Shown here piece after piece: positions 40,126 to 49,442 of a stretch of 64,000 bases of DNA. Location of the stretch: positions 1 through 64,000 of the forward strand of contig WRBF01000001.1 of NCBI GenBank assembly GCA_009784685.1, in the 5' to 3' direction. Made by a program: the position numbers and the translations under genes. Within the stretch, counting starts at the first letter, position 1. Each line of letters begins with the position of its first letter. The DNA is from Defluviitaleaceae bacterium. GTDB lineage: Bacteria; Bacillota; Clostridia; Lachnospirales; WRBF01. Below the pieces are notes generated by a model. The model did no database searches, was not told the DNA's origin, and saw only the letters and a program-made list of their open reading frames with translations.

Positions 40126-41538
40126 TTAGGCTATAACGCCCATCAAATAAAATGTTTTACAATCAGTTACTTTAATGTTTAAAATTTTCCCGATAAGCGA
40201 CGAATCCCCTTTAAAATGCACAGTAGTGTTGTTGTATGCTCTGCCCGTAATTAAGGTTTCATCCTTTTCATTTACTTCTTCGGCAAATACTTCAATCGTT
40301 TCGCCGACCAATTGTTTATTTATTTCATAAATACCGTCATTCAACATCTTTAAAAGCCTGTTAAATCTTTCTTTTGCAACATCTTCCGGAACCTGCTCGT
40401 CCATATTTGCGGCGGGAGTGCCTGTCCGTTTTGAATACAGGAACGTATAGGCTGTTGAATACCCAACCCTTTTAACAACATCAAGTGTTTCAAGAAAATC
40501 CTCTTCCGTTTCTGACGGAAAACCTACTATAATGTCAGTAGTAATAGCTGCCCCGGGTATTTCCTTCTTAATTTTATCAGCAAGATATAAATAATCATCT
40601 TTGGAATATTTCCGGTTCATAAGTTCAAGAACACGGCTGCTTCCGGATTGTAAAGGAAGGTGAATATGGTTGCATATATTATCACAATCACGTATAGCAT
40701 AAATAACTTCATCTGATAAATCCTTTGGATGCGATGTCATAAACCTTATACGCTTAACGCCTTGGATAGAATTTATTTCCCGCAAAAGACCGCCGAAAGT
40801 TTCACCATTTACTAAATCATTACCATAGCTGTTTACATTTTGCCCAAGCAGCATTATCTCAATAACACCATCAGCAGCAAGCTCTTTAACTTCATTTATT
40901 ATGTCAGCTTTACGTCGGCTTCTTTCTCTGCCTCTTACATATGGGACTATACAGTATGAGCAAAAGTTATTACAACCATACATTATGTTAACACTTGCTT
41001 TGTATTTATGTTGCCGCACAGCAACAGTCTCGGTTTCAAATTCATCATGCGATTCCCAAACATCAATAATCATTCCGCCAGAGGTAAGGCAAGTATATAA
41101 AAGCTCAGGCAATACATGCATATTAAACGTACCGAATATTAAGTCAACATTTCGGTACGATTCTTTTATCTTTGATATAACAGTATCTTGCTGCATCATG
41201 CAGCCGCATAACACGATTTTAATATCCGGTCGTTCTTGCTTAAGCTTTTTAAGATAGCCTAAGTTACCGTATACTCTATTTTCTGCATTTTCCCTTACAC
41301 AGCATGTATTGTAAATTATAATATCCGCTTCTTTTTCGTTTTCAGAAGCCGCATATCCCATTTCAAACAAAAGTCCTAAAAGAATTTCGGAATCATGCGC
41401 ATTCATCTGACATCCGAAAGTAGATATATAAGCGGTTTTTTGCCTTCCTAAAACCTGTTTATTAGCTTGGTTGAGCTCTTTTACGGCGGTTATATATTTT
41501 TTTTGCTCTGCGAGTTTATTTTTGTCGATTTTGGACAT
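40126..41538 (-). CDS. miaB: tRNA-2-methylthio-N6-dimethylallyladenosine synthase
   Basis: STFGCQMNAHDSE, CCVRENAENRVYG, MYGCNNFCSYCIVPYVRGRERSR, HLPLQSGS. Confidence 0.97.
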   Translation of the reverse strand: MSKIDKNKLAEQKKYITAVKELNQANKQVLGRQKTAYISTFGCQMNAHDSEILLGLLFEMGYAASENEKEADIIIYNTCCVRENAENRVYGNLGYLKKLKQERPDIKIVLCGCMMQQDTVISKIKESYRNVDLIFGTFNMHVLPELLYTCLTSGGMIIDVWESHDEFETETVAVRQHKYKASVNIMYGCNNFCSYCIVPYVRGRERSRRKADIINEVKELAADGVIEIMLLGQNVNSYGNDLVNGETFGGLLREINSIQGVKRIRFMTSHPKDLSDEVIYAIRDCDNICNHIHLPLQSGSSRVLELMNRKYSKDDYLYLADKIKKEIPGAAITTDIIVGFPSETEEDFLETLDVVKRVGYSTAYTFLYSKRTGTPAANMDEQVPEDVAKERFNRLLKMLNDGIYEINKQLVGETIEVFAEEVNEKDETLITGRAYNNTTVHFKGDSSLIGKILNIKVTDCKTFYLMGVIA

Positions 41539-41556
41539 TACCTGCTCCTTGGTGTT

Positions 41557-42078
41557 TTATTGTATCAAGTTAGAGAAGTATTCATTTTTCAACATTGAGT
41601 ATACAATTTGATCTAAATATCCTCTGTCTGCTTTATAACTTTGCCTTAAGACCCCATCTTTCTTCATTTTAAGGCTTTCATAAAGCTTTATCCCGGCAAC
41701 ATTATCCGGATATACATCTAGCCAAAACCGGTTAATGTTTAATTCTTCAAAAGCGTACTTTAAGTGAGCATTAATAGCTTCGCGCCCATAGCCTTTCCCC
41801 TTATCAGTTACAACAAAACGCCTAAGCTCGAAAACCTCAGACTTAAAATCAACCTTTGAAAGCGAATAACCTATTGGGATATTGTCTTCAACATGATAAA
41901 AAACAAGCAAAAGATGTTGGCCGTCGTTAATCTCAGCCAAATGTTCTTCATATGTCCCAATCCAAATGAAATCTTTATTATCCGGATGTTTTTCGGTCTC
42001 AATTATAAAATTTATATCTGATTCAACTGCGCTTATTATCCTAAGCCTTTCTGTAGTAACTTCTTTTTTTAGTCTCAT
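41557..42078 (-). CDS. GNAT family N-acetyltransferase
   Basis: LRRFVVTDKGKGYGREAI, RFWLDVYPDNVAGIKLYESLKMKKDGVLRQS. Confidence 0.88.
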   Translation of the reverse strand: MRLKKEVTTERLRIISAVESDINFIIETEKHPDNKDFIWIGTYEEHLAEINDGQHLLLVFYHVEDNIPIGYSLSKVDFKSEVFELRRFVVTDKGKGYGREAINAHLKYAFEELNINRFWLDVYPDNVAGIKLYESLKMKKDGVLRQSYKADRGYLDQIVYSMLKNEYFSNLIQ

Positions 42079-42593
42079 GCTTTTTTCAAGACTTTCAAAA
42101 TTTCTCCAACATATAACACATGAAAATCTTTTTCAGGGTAATGTTGATCTATAATTCTTTTGTCAATAAAGCAAGCTTCTTTAAGCGGCTCTTCATATAG
42201 CTTTCTACATATTATTGTAAGTTCACCTTCAGAAAAATAAGGATCTTTGCCATCATACACAACTGTAAGTTCTGCTTTTTTAATCTTATCTTCATCACGC
42301 CCGGAAGTTACTCCTAAATAACGCAATTTTTCTTTATAGCACTCGTTAAAGAATGTTAGAGAGAAATTTTCTGCCGAATCTATAAATTCTTTTGTAAACC
42401 TTTGTGGACGTATAACAATAAATGCCGCATCCCTATGCCACATATGCCCAAGCCCGCCCCATGATGCGGTCATAGTGTTTACTTTGCCGTCTTTTTCTGC
42501 TGTAACAAGCATCCATTTATTTGCTATAACATTAAATACGTTATCGTTAATATCCCTTGGTGATATTTCTATAAAATTTTGCATAAAATCCAT
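42075..42593 (-). CDS. Flavin reductase-like domain protein
   Basis: MTASWGGLGHMW, RFTKEFIDSAENFSLTFFNE, LTVVYDGKDPYFSEGELTIICRKLY. Confidence 0.85.
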   Translation of the reverse strand: MDFMQNFIEISPRDINDNVFNVIANKWMLVTAEKDGKVNTMTASWGGLGHMWHRDAAFIVIRPQRFTKEFIDSAENFSLTFFNECYKEKLRYLGVTSGRDEDKIKKAELTVVYDGKDPYFSEGELTIICRKLYEEPLKEACFIDKRIIDQHYPEKDFHVLYVGEILKVLKKA

Positions 42594-42594
42594 C

Positions 42595-44196
42595 CTATTC
42601 TTCTATATTTTTGAAAACCTGCCCTATTCTTAGAATATTCGGGTATGCCTTTTTGTGATTATATTTTTTTATAGCTTTGATTTCAATTTCAAATTTAAGA
42701 GGCGATTCCCCTTCAATAACAAGCAAAAACTTATGACCAATAGGTAAGTTAAGGTCTGCGAGATTATCATCCGTTGTTTTACTTGAATTTTTCTTACGAT
42801 CATACGGTGTATAACGTGAAAAAACATCTTCTTGCCCACTCATGTAAAAGCAATAGTCATTAGTCCCTCTAACACCAAAGGCGGAACATATTTCTGCAAA
42901 TAAAACTTTCAACGGGTTAATTGGTATGATTTCCATAGCTTTCCAGTATTTCCGGTCAGACATGATTGAAATTTTAATTTCATAAACATCGTCTATATCG
43001 GGCATGCCAAAAATATCCGAAACAATGCTTCTAACTTCAGCATCATTTGCTTCTTCGTCTCCGTGAACTATTTGTATCATTTTAAGAGCTCGTTCAAATT
43101 TAAGGTTACCGTCAAAGGGACCTGGAACACCATCTCCTCTTGGGTTGACACCTTTACTGTTTGTAACAATTTTTCCAAGCTCAGTTAAATGAAAGTATGT
43201 ACATGGAGAAAAAAGTGTGGTATCAATATCGCCGCCTTCATTAATAACTTCTATAAAGAAATCTATATCTTCCTCTAGATCATATGGTATAAGAAACTCC
43301 GGTGTTATAATTTTCAAATAAAACCCAAATGGAGTGTGAAAGTATTTATCAATAATAATCCCTAAAAAGAATGTGCTTGACATAACCATATGATAGAATT
43401 CATCAAACCCATCTTCATCATCAAAATCAAGAAAATTACTCTCATCAAGGTCAAAAAACTCTGCAATATCTATACCAAGAGACGAATAAATTTTTTCAAA
43501 CAAAGCATCTGTAGTAATTGGATTTTGAATCAATTCAAGAATAGAATCTGCATCTATAACTCCTTTGTTAAGCGGGATAACTTGATTAATATGGGAAGCG
43601 GCTACTTCTGCGGTTGCCTCATATATCTTAAAGAATATTTCTTTATTAGGCAGACTGTACAATTTTTCATATTCTTCGCTTACCCTTGCATGGTGTGAAT
43701 GAATCGAAGGTGCTTCAGTTAAAATACCAAGGTTTACAGCAACAAGATTTAAATACTCAACGTAAAAAGGGTCTAAAAGGCTAACTTTATTTAATACCAG
43801 AGAAACATCCTTTTCTGTTATAAACAAATCTTCATCAACTTTAATATCAGGCATACAATGCTCAACAAAAGCTTTTAAATCTCCTACCACAGGATGATCC
43901 TCAACTAAGTAGGTCATCATTAAAACATTTTCAGTTATCTGACTACTACCCTGCCTCTTACCAATAAACGGTTGAGGGAATATTTTCCTATTATGAATTT
44001 TATTAATTTCTGATACAAAATTCGCAGGGGATAAAAGCGTATCCTCAATAAGCGCAGAGTAATACCATCTTCGAAAAAAAGAGAGAAAATATTTCTGAAT
44101 TTTAAGCTTATTCCCTTTTTTATGTTTTTCAAGTGAATCGCTGTAAAATCTAAAATATAGTTCCATGAAATAACCTATGTTGTTATCGTAATCCAT
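42595..44196 (-). CDS. Hypothetical protein with possible C-terminal PRiA4_ORF3-like domain
   Basis: YEIKISIMSDRKYWKAMEIIPINPLKVLFAEICSAFGVRGTNDYCFYM segment. Confidence 0.55.
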   Translation of the reverse strand: MDYDNNIGYFMELYFRFYSDSLEKHKKGNKLKIQKYFLSFFRRWYYSALIEDTLLSPANFVSEINKIHNRKIFPQPFIGKRQGSSQITENVLMMTYLVEDHPVVGDLKAFVEHCMPDIKVDEDLFITEKDVSLVLNKVSLLDPFYVEYLNLVAVNLGILTEAPSIHSHHARVSEEYEKLYSLPNKEIFFKIYEATAEVAASHINQVIPLNKGVIDADSILELIQNPITTDALFEKIYSSLGIDIAEFFDLDESNFLDFDDEDGFDEFYHMVMSSTFFLGIIIDKYFHTPFGFYLKIITPEFLIPYDLEEDIDFFIEVINEGGDIDTTLFSPCTYFHLTELGKIVTNSKGVNPRGDGVPGPFDGNLKFERALKMIQIVHGDEEANDAEVRSIVSDIFGMPDIDDVYEIKISIMSDRKYWKAMEIIPINPLKVLFAEICSAFGVRGTNDYCFYMSGQEDVFSRYTPYDRKKNSSKTTDDNLADLNLPIGHKFLLVIEGESPLKFEIEIKAIKKYNHKKAYPNILRIGQVFKNIEE

Positions 44197-44334
44197 AAAG
44201 CCCCACCTATTGCCAATTTTTCGTTATATTTTTTAAAATCTTACATTACGCAATTATACAGTTAGATCACTTGCATGTCAAATTGACGCTTATATTTAAT
44301 TTCCTTTGTTAATTGTAACATTTTCTCTTTTTCT

Positions 44335-44404
44335 GTAGTTATACGACTACAATAATAACATAATTAAGGGGTACAATCAAGATTAAGCGTAGTCGGATAG
44401 CTAC
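44335..44404 (+). promoter_or_regulatory. Two operator-like GTAG-N8-CTAC sites upstream of an XRE regulator
   Basis: GTAGTTATACGACTAC (44335-44350) and GTAGTCGGATAGCTAC (44389-44404); site 2 matches reverse complement of site 1 at 14/16 positions. Confidence 0.7.
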
Positions 44405-44425
44405 AAATATTTTTGAGGTATAAAT

Positions 44426-44674
44426 ATGAAAAAGATTTTGCGAGATTCACATATTGGAGAAAACATCAAACGAATCAGGCTGTTACAGGGATATACTCAA
44501 GATCAAGTTGTTGTAGGTTTGCATCTTTTAGGCAGCCCATTGCACCGAGTTTCTTATGCCCAGATAGAATCTGGTCGTAATAACATATTCGTTTCTGATC
44601 TGGTTGCTATGCAGCAGTTCTTTCAGGTTGAATATTCAGAATTTTTCAAAGATATACCAACATCACGCCAATAA
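44426..44674 (+). CDS. XRE-family HTH transcriptional regulator (82 aa)
   Basis: IGENIKRIRLLQGYTQDQVVVGL...VSYAQIESGRNNIFVSDLVAMQQFFQVEYSEFF. Confidence 0.88.
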   Translation: MKKILRDSHIGENIKRIRLLQGYTQDQVVVGLHLLGSPLHRVSYAQIESGRNNIFVSDLVAMQQFFQVEYSEFFKDIPTSRQ

Positions 44675-45082
44675 ATATAGCTTAGAATATAGTTTTAACA
44701 TATCCTCAAATTCTTTAGACGTAGGATCTTTTGAGTTCCAATCTATGCTTACACTGTCATTTTCATATCTTGGGATGACGTGCATATGAAAATGATGTAC
44801 TGTTTGGTTTGCCGCAGCCTCGTTATTTTGTAATATATTTATACCTTCGCAGTTTAGTACCTTTTTTAACTTAATTGCTGTTTCAGCAGCAAGAGGATAC
44901 AGCCTCTCCGCCACTGCTAAGTCAAGCTCATAAATATTTGAATAGTGCTTTTTCGTAATTATAAGCATATGCCCCAAATTGGACGGAAACTTGTCAAGAA
45001 TTACTTTAAAATAATCATCTTCATAAACGGTATATGAAGGTATTTCATCTTTTATTATTTTGCAAAAAATACATTCTGACAT
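44663..45082 (-). CDS. hit: HIT family protein
   Basis: CIFCKIIKDEIPSYTVYEDD, NEAAANQTVHHFHMHVIPRY (HxHxH). Confidence 0.95.
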   Translation of the reverse strand: MSECIFCKIIKDEIPSYTVYEDDYFKVILDKFPSNLGHMLIITKKHYSNIYELDLAVAERLYPLAAETAIKLKKVLNCEGINILQNNEAAANQTVHHFHMHVIPRYENDSVSIDWNSKDPTSKEFEDMLKLYSKLYLLA

Positions 45083-45144
45083 TTTGTTATCACCCTACCT
45101 TTTTCAAAATGCTATATCTTCCCATTCGTGTTTTAATTTAGAAT

Positions 45145-46098
45145 TTACACCATCCGAATAGCAAACTCCGGACATTCACCAACACAATACCCGCATCTTA
45201 CACATTTATCAGATTCGATTATCGCATGTTTATCTCCTTGATAAATAGCATCAGCCGCACATTGTTCTAAACAAAATCCACAGCTTTTACACAAAAAGTC
45301 AGCAACAAAGAACGATTTTGAATACGACTTGAGAGCATTAATTTCGTCATCCACTGATTCCCCGGTAAAGTATTTAAGGTTCATATCAACTTCCTGTTTT
45401 GTTATCATTCCAACAGCATAGGATGCACGGCCTTTCGAGAGGTTTTTTCCATATTCTACAGCCGCTTTATAATCATTCAAATAAACCCCGCCGGCAAAAA
45501 GTTTCATAAAGAAAACGCCTTTGTTTTTTTTAAAACAAAGCTCGACAGCTTTTTCCATATCTTCACAGCTTCCATGCATAACGCCCATACCGCTTTTGTT
45601 TACAAGTGGGAACACGATGTCGCATTCTTCATTTTGCGCTGCTGCATTAACTGCCAAAACTGAATGAAAACTTCCGCCTATCGCTTTAATTATGCCTTTT
45701 GCTTTGTAGTCTTTAAGGCATTCCCACGCCCCTGCTCTTACTTCAAAAACATCTGCACCAACCCTTGCAGCATGAAGAAGAAAAATGTCTATATAGTCGA
45801 TATCCAGTTTCTCAAGGGCTTCCTTAATTGCCTTTTCCATATCTTCATATGTGGCAGCGGTTGACTTCGTAGAAATTATAGGGCGTTTCCCTGTTTTTTT
45901 CATTGCGCCTTCAATCATTTCATATGTTTTATACATTTGTGCAGTATCAACAAAAGTTATGCCGCTTTCAAGTGCATGAGCAATTATATCTGCCCCTTCT
46001 TCAATAGGCACATTCTTTTGCAAAGGACCTATCGGCAATGCGCCAAAGCAAAGTTCGCTTACTTCTATGTTGGTTCTTCCTAATGTGATTTTGTTCAT
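45145..46098 (-). CDS. Aldo/keto reductase with C-terminal 4Fe-4S ferredoxin domain
   Basis: LGRTNIEVSELCFGALPIGP; CKSCGFCLEQCAADAI and CVRCGYCVGECPEFAI. Confidence 0.93.
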   Translation of the reverse strand: MNKITLGRTNIEVSELCFGALPIGPLQKNVPIEEGADIIAHALESGITFVDTAQMYKTYEMIEGAMKKTGKRPIISTKSTAATYEDMEKAIKEALEKLDIDYIDIFLLHAARVGADVFEVRAGAWECLKDYKAKGIIKAIGGSFHSVLAVNAAAQNEECDIVFPLVNKSGMGVMHGSCEDMEKAVELCFKKNKGVFFMKLFAGGVYLNDYKAAVEYGKNLSKGRASYAVGMITKQEVDMNLKYFTGESVDDEINALKSYSKSFFVADFLCKSCGFCLEQCAADAIYQGDKHAIIESDKCVRCGYCVGECPEFAIRMV

Positions 46099-46180
46099 TT
46101 TTATATCCTCCTTGGTTGAATAGGCAAATATTTTAATATTCATTCTCAGTGTAAATATTGAATAAGCGGTTTCAGTTGCT

Positions 46181-46993
46181 CTAAAAGCAAAATCTAATCA
46201 ATCTCGTTTTACAATATCCACCGGCTTTCTCCAAGCTTTTCTTAGAATTGTGATTGTAATACCAACAGCCGGAAACCGCCCTTAAGCCTTTGTCATTCAC
46301 TATTCTCTTCATTCCTTGTAATATATCAACAGCTAAACCTCGACGGCGATATTTTTCACAAACATACATACCAATACTTGCCATGCTTTTGATAGCTCGT
46401 CCATATTCAACGATACCAAATCCAATAATCTCGCTATTTTCCTCTACGATATAAACCTCTAAATAAGTTGCACCTTTTTCAAATTTAGCAATTTCTTCAT
46501 CAAGGAAACCTTTAGCAAGCTTAAACGCTTCAAAATCATCTTTACTTTTAGCAAGTTTAAACTCAAGCGGCCGCATTGATTTTGGGGTTTCTTTGTCGGT
46601 ATACTCAAAAAAATATGCCATCTTTTCAACCTTCATAAAATTATCTAAACAGTGGCTCAAAAAAACTTCGTCACCTGTTGCAACCATTGCATTTGTAACT
46701 GTTTCATACTTTCTAACCCTTGAAAACAGCTCTTGGGACTGACTCGCATATGGTTCAAATACGTTAAACAGCGTAAGCGTTGCATCCTTATGCGGATCGT
46801 CTCCTACTTTAAAAATAGCAAAATACCCAACCGGATCATCACCGCATATCATTTTGTAATGGTTGCTGCTAACTACATGCTCTTCCCAATATCCTTCGAC
46901 AATGATTTTATTTGAATTTATATGATCAACAACAGCTGACTGTATTTCCTCCCATTTACAAGGCATAAATCTGATTTCTTCCGTTTTGTTCAT
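46181..46993 (-). CDS. GNAT family N-acetyltransferase
   Basis: IGMYVCEKYRRRGLAVDILQGMKRIVNDKG acetyl-CoA site. Confidence 0.78.
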   Translation of the reverse strand: MNKTEEIRFMPCKWEEIQSAVVDHINSNKIIVEGYWEEHVVSSNHYKMICGDDPVGYFAIFKVGDDPHKDATLTLFNVFEPYASQSQELFSRVRKYETVTNAMVATGDEVFLSHCLDNFMKVEKMAYFFEYTDKETPKSMRPLEFKLAKSKDDFEAFKLAKGFLDEEIAKFEKGATYLEVYIVEENSEIIGFGIVEYGRAIKSMASIGMYVCEKYRRRGLAVDILQGMKRIVNDKGLRAVSGCWYYNHNSKKSLEKAGGYCKTRLIRFCF

Positions 46994-47007
46994 ATTCAAA
47001 ACCTCCA

Positions 47008-47541
47008 TTATTGCTCAACAAGCTTTTCGTATAGTCTAAACAAATCAAGACCATAACACCCTAAACCAAGGTCAACAGTATCAATGTAAGAATATCCGCA
47101 TTTTTCGTATGATTTTATAGCGGGCATATTATCCTTAAAAACATCAAGCCTTAGAGCTTTTATGCCTCTTTTCTTTGCCAAATTATAAGAAAACTCTAAT
47201 AATAATTTGCCAACTTTTTGACCCCAAAAATCCGGATGAACAGCAAACCGACGAACATTAAATACTTCTTCATCTTTTGCATCTATCATCCAACTGCCAT
47301 TATCCGGGCTTTGAGTAGGTTCATGGTTTAAAACTATTGCCCCGGAGATTTCACCATTTACAAAAGCAATATATATCGTTCCTTCAGAAATATCCTGTTC
47401 AATATCTTTCCTAGCCGGATAAATTCCTTTTTTCCATCCGCAGTAGTTTATATTATCATTAGCATAGTCAATAACTGCATTATAGAATTTTTCGATTTCA
47501 AAAATGTCATTAATTGCCGCTAATCTAATTATCATATTCAT
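47008..47541 (-). CDS. GNAT family N-acetyltransferase
   Basis: VRRFAVHPDFWGQKVGKLLLEF, LRLDVFKDNMPAIKSYEKCGY. Confidence 0.9.
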   Translation of the reverse strand: MNMIIRLAAINDIFEIEKFYNAVIDYANDNINYCGWKKGIYPARKDIEQDISEGTIYIAFVNGEISGAIVLNHEPTQSPDNGSWMIDAKDEEVFNVRRFAVHPDFWGQKVGKLLLEFSYNLAKKRGIKALRLDVFKDNMPAIKSYEKCGYSYIDTVDLGLGCYGLDLFRLYEKLVEQ

Positions 47542-47611
47542 GTTATCACCTTAAAACATTTTATACTCTTGTTACTGCTTTGAAGTAATATGAGTATACT
47601 ACAAAACCATT

Positions 47612-47658
47612 AAAAAAACCAGTCAAAAGAGAAAATTGCTAATCTCTGTTGACCGGTT
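47612..47658 (-). terminator. Intrinsic terminator for the pduL-side transcription unit
   Basis: Minus strand AACCGGTCAACAGAGA...TCTCTTTTGACTGGTTTTTTT. Confidence 0.85.
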
Positions 47659-47681
47659 AGAGAATTTATCTATATCTAAAT

Positions 47682-48257
47682 TTATTTATTCACGATAACA
47701 GTTCCAAACCCACCGTTATAAACACCTGCTGCGTTGCCTTCATCAGTATCAATGTGCATATCAGCAGAGAAATCCGGATTCGTACGAATAAGAACATGCT
47801 TAAGGATAAGACCTCTATCGTCTTCGCCTTCTATAAGCACGTCAACATGATCTTTATCTTTAATTCCGATTGATTCAGCTTCCGCAGGGCTCATATGAAT
47901 ATGTCTTTTGGCGATTATAACGCCTTCTTTAATTTCTATTTCGCCTTTAGGTCCTTTAAGAGTTGCGCCAGCAGAGCCTTTAATATCACCGGAGTCTCTT
48001 GCAAAGACATCAATGCCGATTTTGCGTGCATCTGTAACAGACATTTCAACTTGTGTATCAGGGCGAAGCGGCGCAAGAATTGTCATAGTTAATGATCCTT
48101 TAGAACCAATAACTTCAACTCGTTCATTACAAGCATATTGCCCTGGTTGAGACAACTCTTTTTTATATGTGAGTTGATAACCCGCACCAAAAAGAATATC
48201 AAGATCCTTCTGGCTTAAATGTAAATGTCTTGCTGAAACTGCTACCGGTACTTTCAT
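47682..48257 (-). CDS. pduL: Phosphate propanoyltransferase (PduL-type phosphotransacylase)
   Basis: VPVAVSARHLHLSQKDLD, KELSQPGQYACNERV, IIAKRHIHMSPAEAE; no microcompartment targeting extension visible. Confidence 0.94.
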   Translation of the reverse strand: MKVPVAVSARHLHLSQKDLDILFGAGYQLTYKKELSQPGQYACNERVEVIGSKGSLTMTILAPLRPDTQVEMSVTDARKIGIDVFARDSGDIKGSAGATLKGPKGEIEIKEGVIIAKRHIHMSPAEAESIGIKDKDHVDVLIEGEDDRGLILKHVLIRTNPDFSADMHIDTDEGNAAGVYNGGFGTVIVNK

Positions 48258-48306
48258 TTTAAATTCCTCATTTCTATTTTATTTTATATAATAATGATTT
48301 TAAAAA

Positions 48307-49386
48307 CTATCCTTTGTATTCCTTAACTTGAGCTTCGCCTCTCATGACACGTAAAGCTCCTTCTGTAAGCGCAAGCATTTCTCCTTCTCCGGGATAAACA
48401 CCGATTGATGCAAATTTGCCAACTTTCTTTGAAACTGCTTCAACAAGCATCTTGGAATAAGCAACGCCGCCTGTTAAAAGTATCGCATCTACTTCTCCGT
48501 CTAAAACAGCGCACATTGCACCTATATCTTTTGCTATTTGATGTACCATAGCATCAAACACTAATTTTGCTTTTTTATCACCGTCATTTATCATCTGTTC
48601 GACTTCACGAAGATCGCTTGTACCAAGATATGCAACTAAGCCGCCTTTGCCAACTTGATATCCAAGAAGCTCTTTAGCTTCATGTTTTCCGGAAAAACAC
48701 AGTTCTATTATGTTATAACATGGAACACTGCCGCAGCGTTCCGGCGAGAATGTGCCCTCGGCTACTGCATCAAATACGTCGATAACTCGCCCATATTTAT
48801 GTGCGCCAACGCTTATTCCTCCGCCTAAATGTGCTACAACGAGCTTTAAATCTTCATAATTTTTGCCTTGTTCTTTTGAATAACGGCGAGCAGTCGCTTT
48901 TTGATTAAGAGCGTGGAATGCACTTCTTCTTTTGATTAGCGGGTTACCGGAAAGTCTTGAACATTCTTCAAATTCATCTACAACAACCGGATCTACTATA
49001 AAAGATGGAAGTCCGAGTTTATCACCAAGTTCTTTAGCAATCAACCCACCAAGACATGATGCATGAATTATTGCGGAAGGACCTTGAAGGTCAGCAACCA
49101 TTGCATCGTTTATTGCATATGTACCACTTTCAAGCGGCTTTATAAGCCCGCCTCGCCCAACAACAACATCAATTTCTTCAAGTGAAACACCGGCTTCTTC
49201 AAGCGTTTTTGCGATATTTTCGCTTCTTAGCCCTTTTTGGTCGATAATGCTGTCATATTTTTCAATTTCTGCTGTTGAATGACGCACTGTGTTTTCGATA
49301 ACAATTGTTTCATTTCTGTAAACTGCTATCTTTGTAGAAGTTGAACCCGGATTAATTGAAAGAATTGTATAAATTTTTTCAGTCAT
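48307..49386 (-). CDS. buk: Butyrate kinase
   Basis: ILSINPGSTSTKIAVY, GRGGLIKPLESGTYAIN, RRSAFHALNQKATARRYS, VAHLGGGISVGAH. Confidence 0.96.
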   Translation of the reverse strand: MTEKIYTILSINPGSTSTKIAVYRNETIVIENTVRHSTAEIEKYDSIIDQKGLRSENIAKTLEEAGVSLEEIDVVVGRGGLIKPLESGTYAINDAMVADLQGPSAIIHASCLGGLIAKELGDKLGLPSFIVDPVVVDEFEECSRLSGNPLIKRRSAFHALNQKATARRYSKEQGKNYEDLKLVVAHLGGGISVGAHKYGRVIDVFDAVAEGTFSPERCGSVPCYNIIELCFSGKHEAKELLGYQVGKGGLVAYLGTSDLREVEQMINDGDKKAKLVFDAMVHQIAKDIGAMCAVLDGEVDAILLTGGVAYSKMLVEAVSKKVGKFASIGVYPGEGEMLALTEGALRVMRGEAQVKEYKG

Positions 49387-49442
49387 TTTTGCTTATTCTC
49401 CTTTATTTAAAAATGTGTCTTTAAATTTATCTTTGCAAATTT

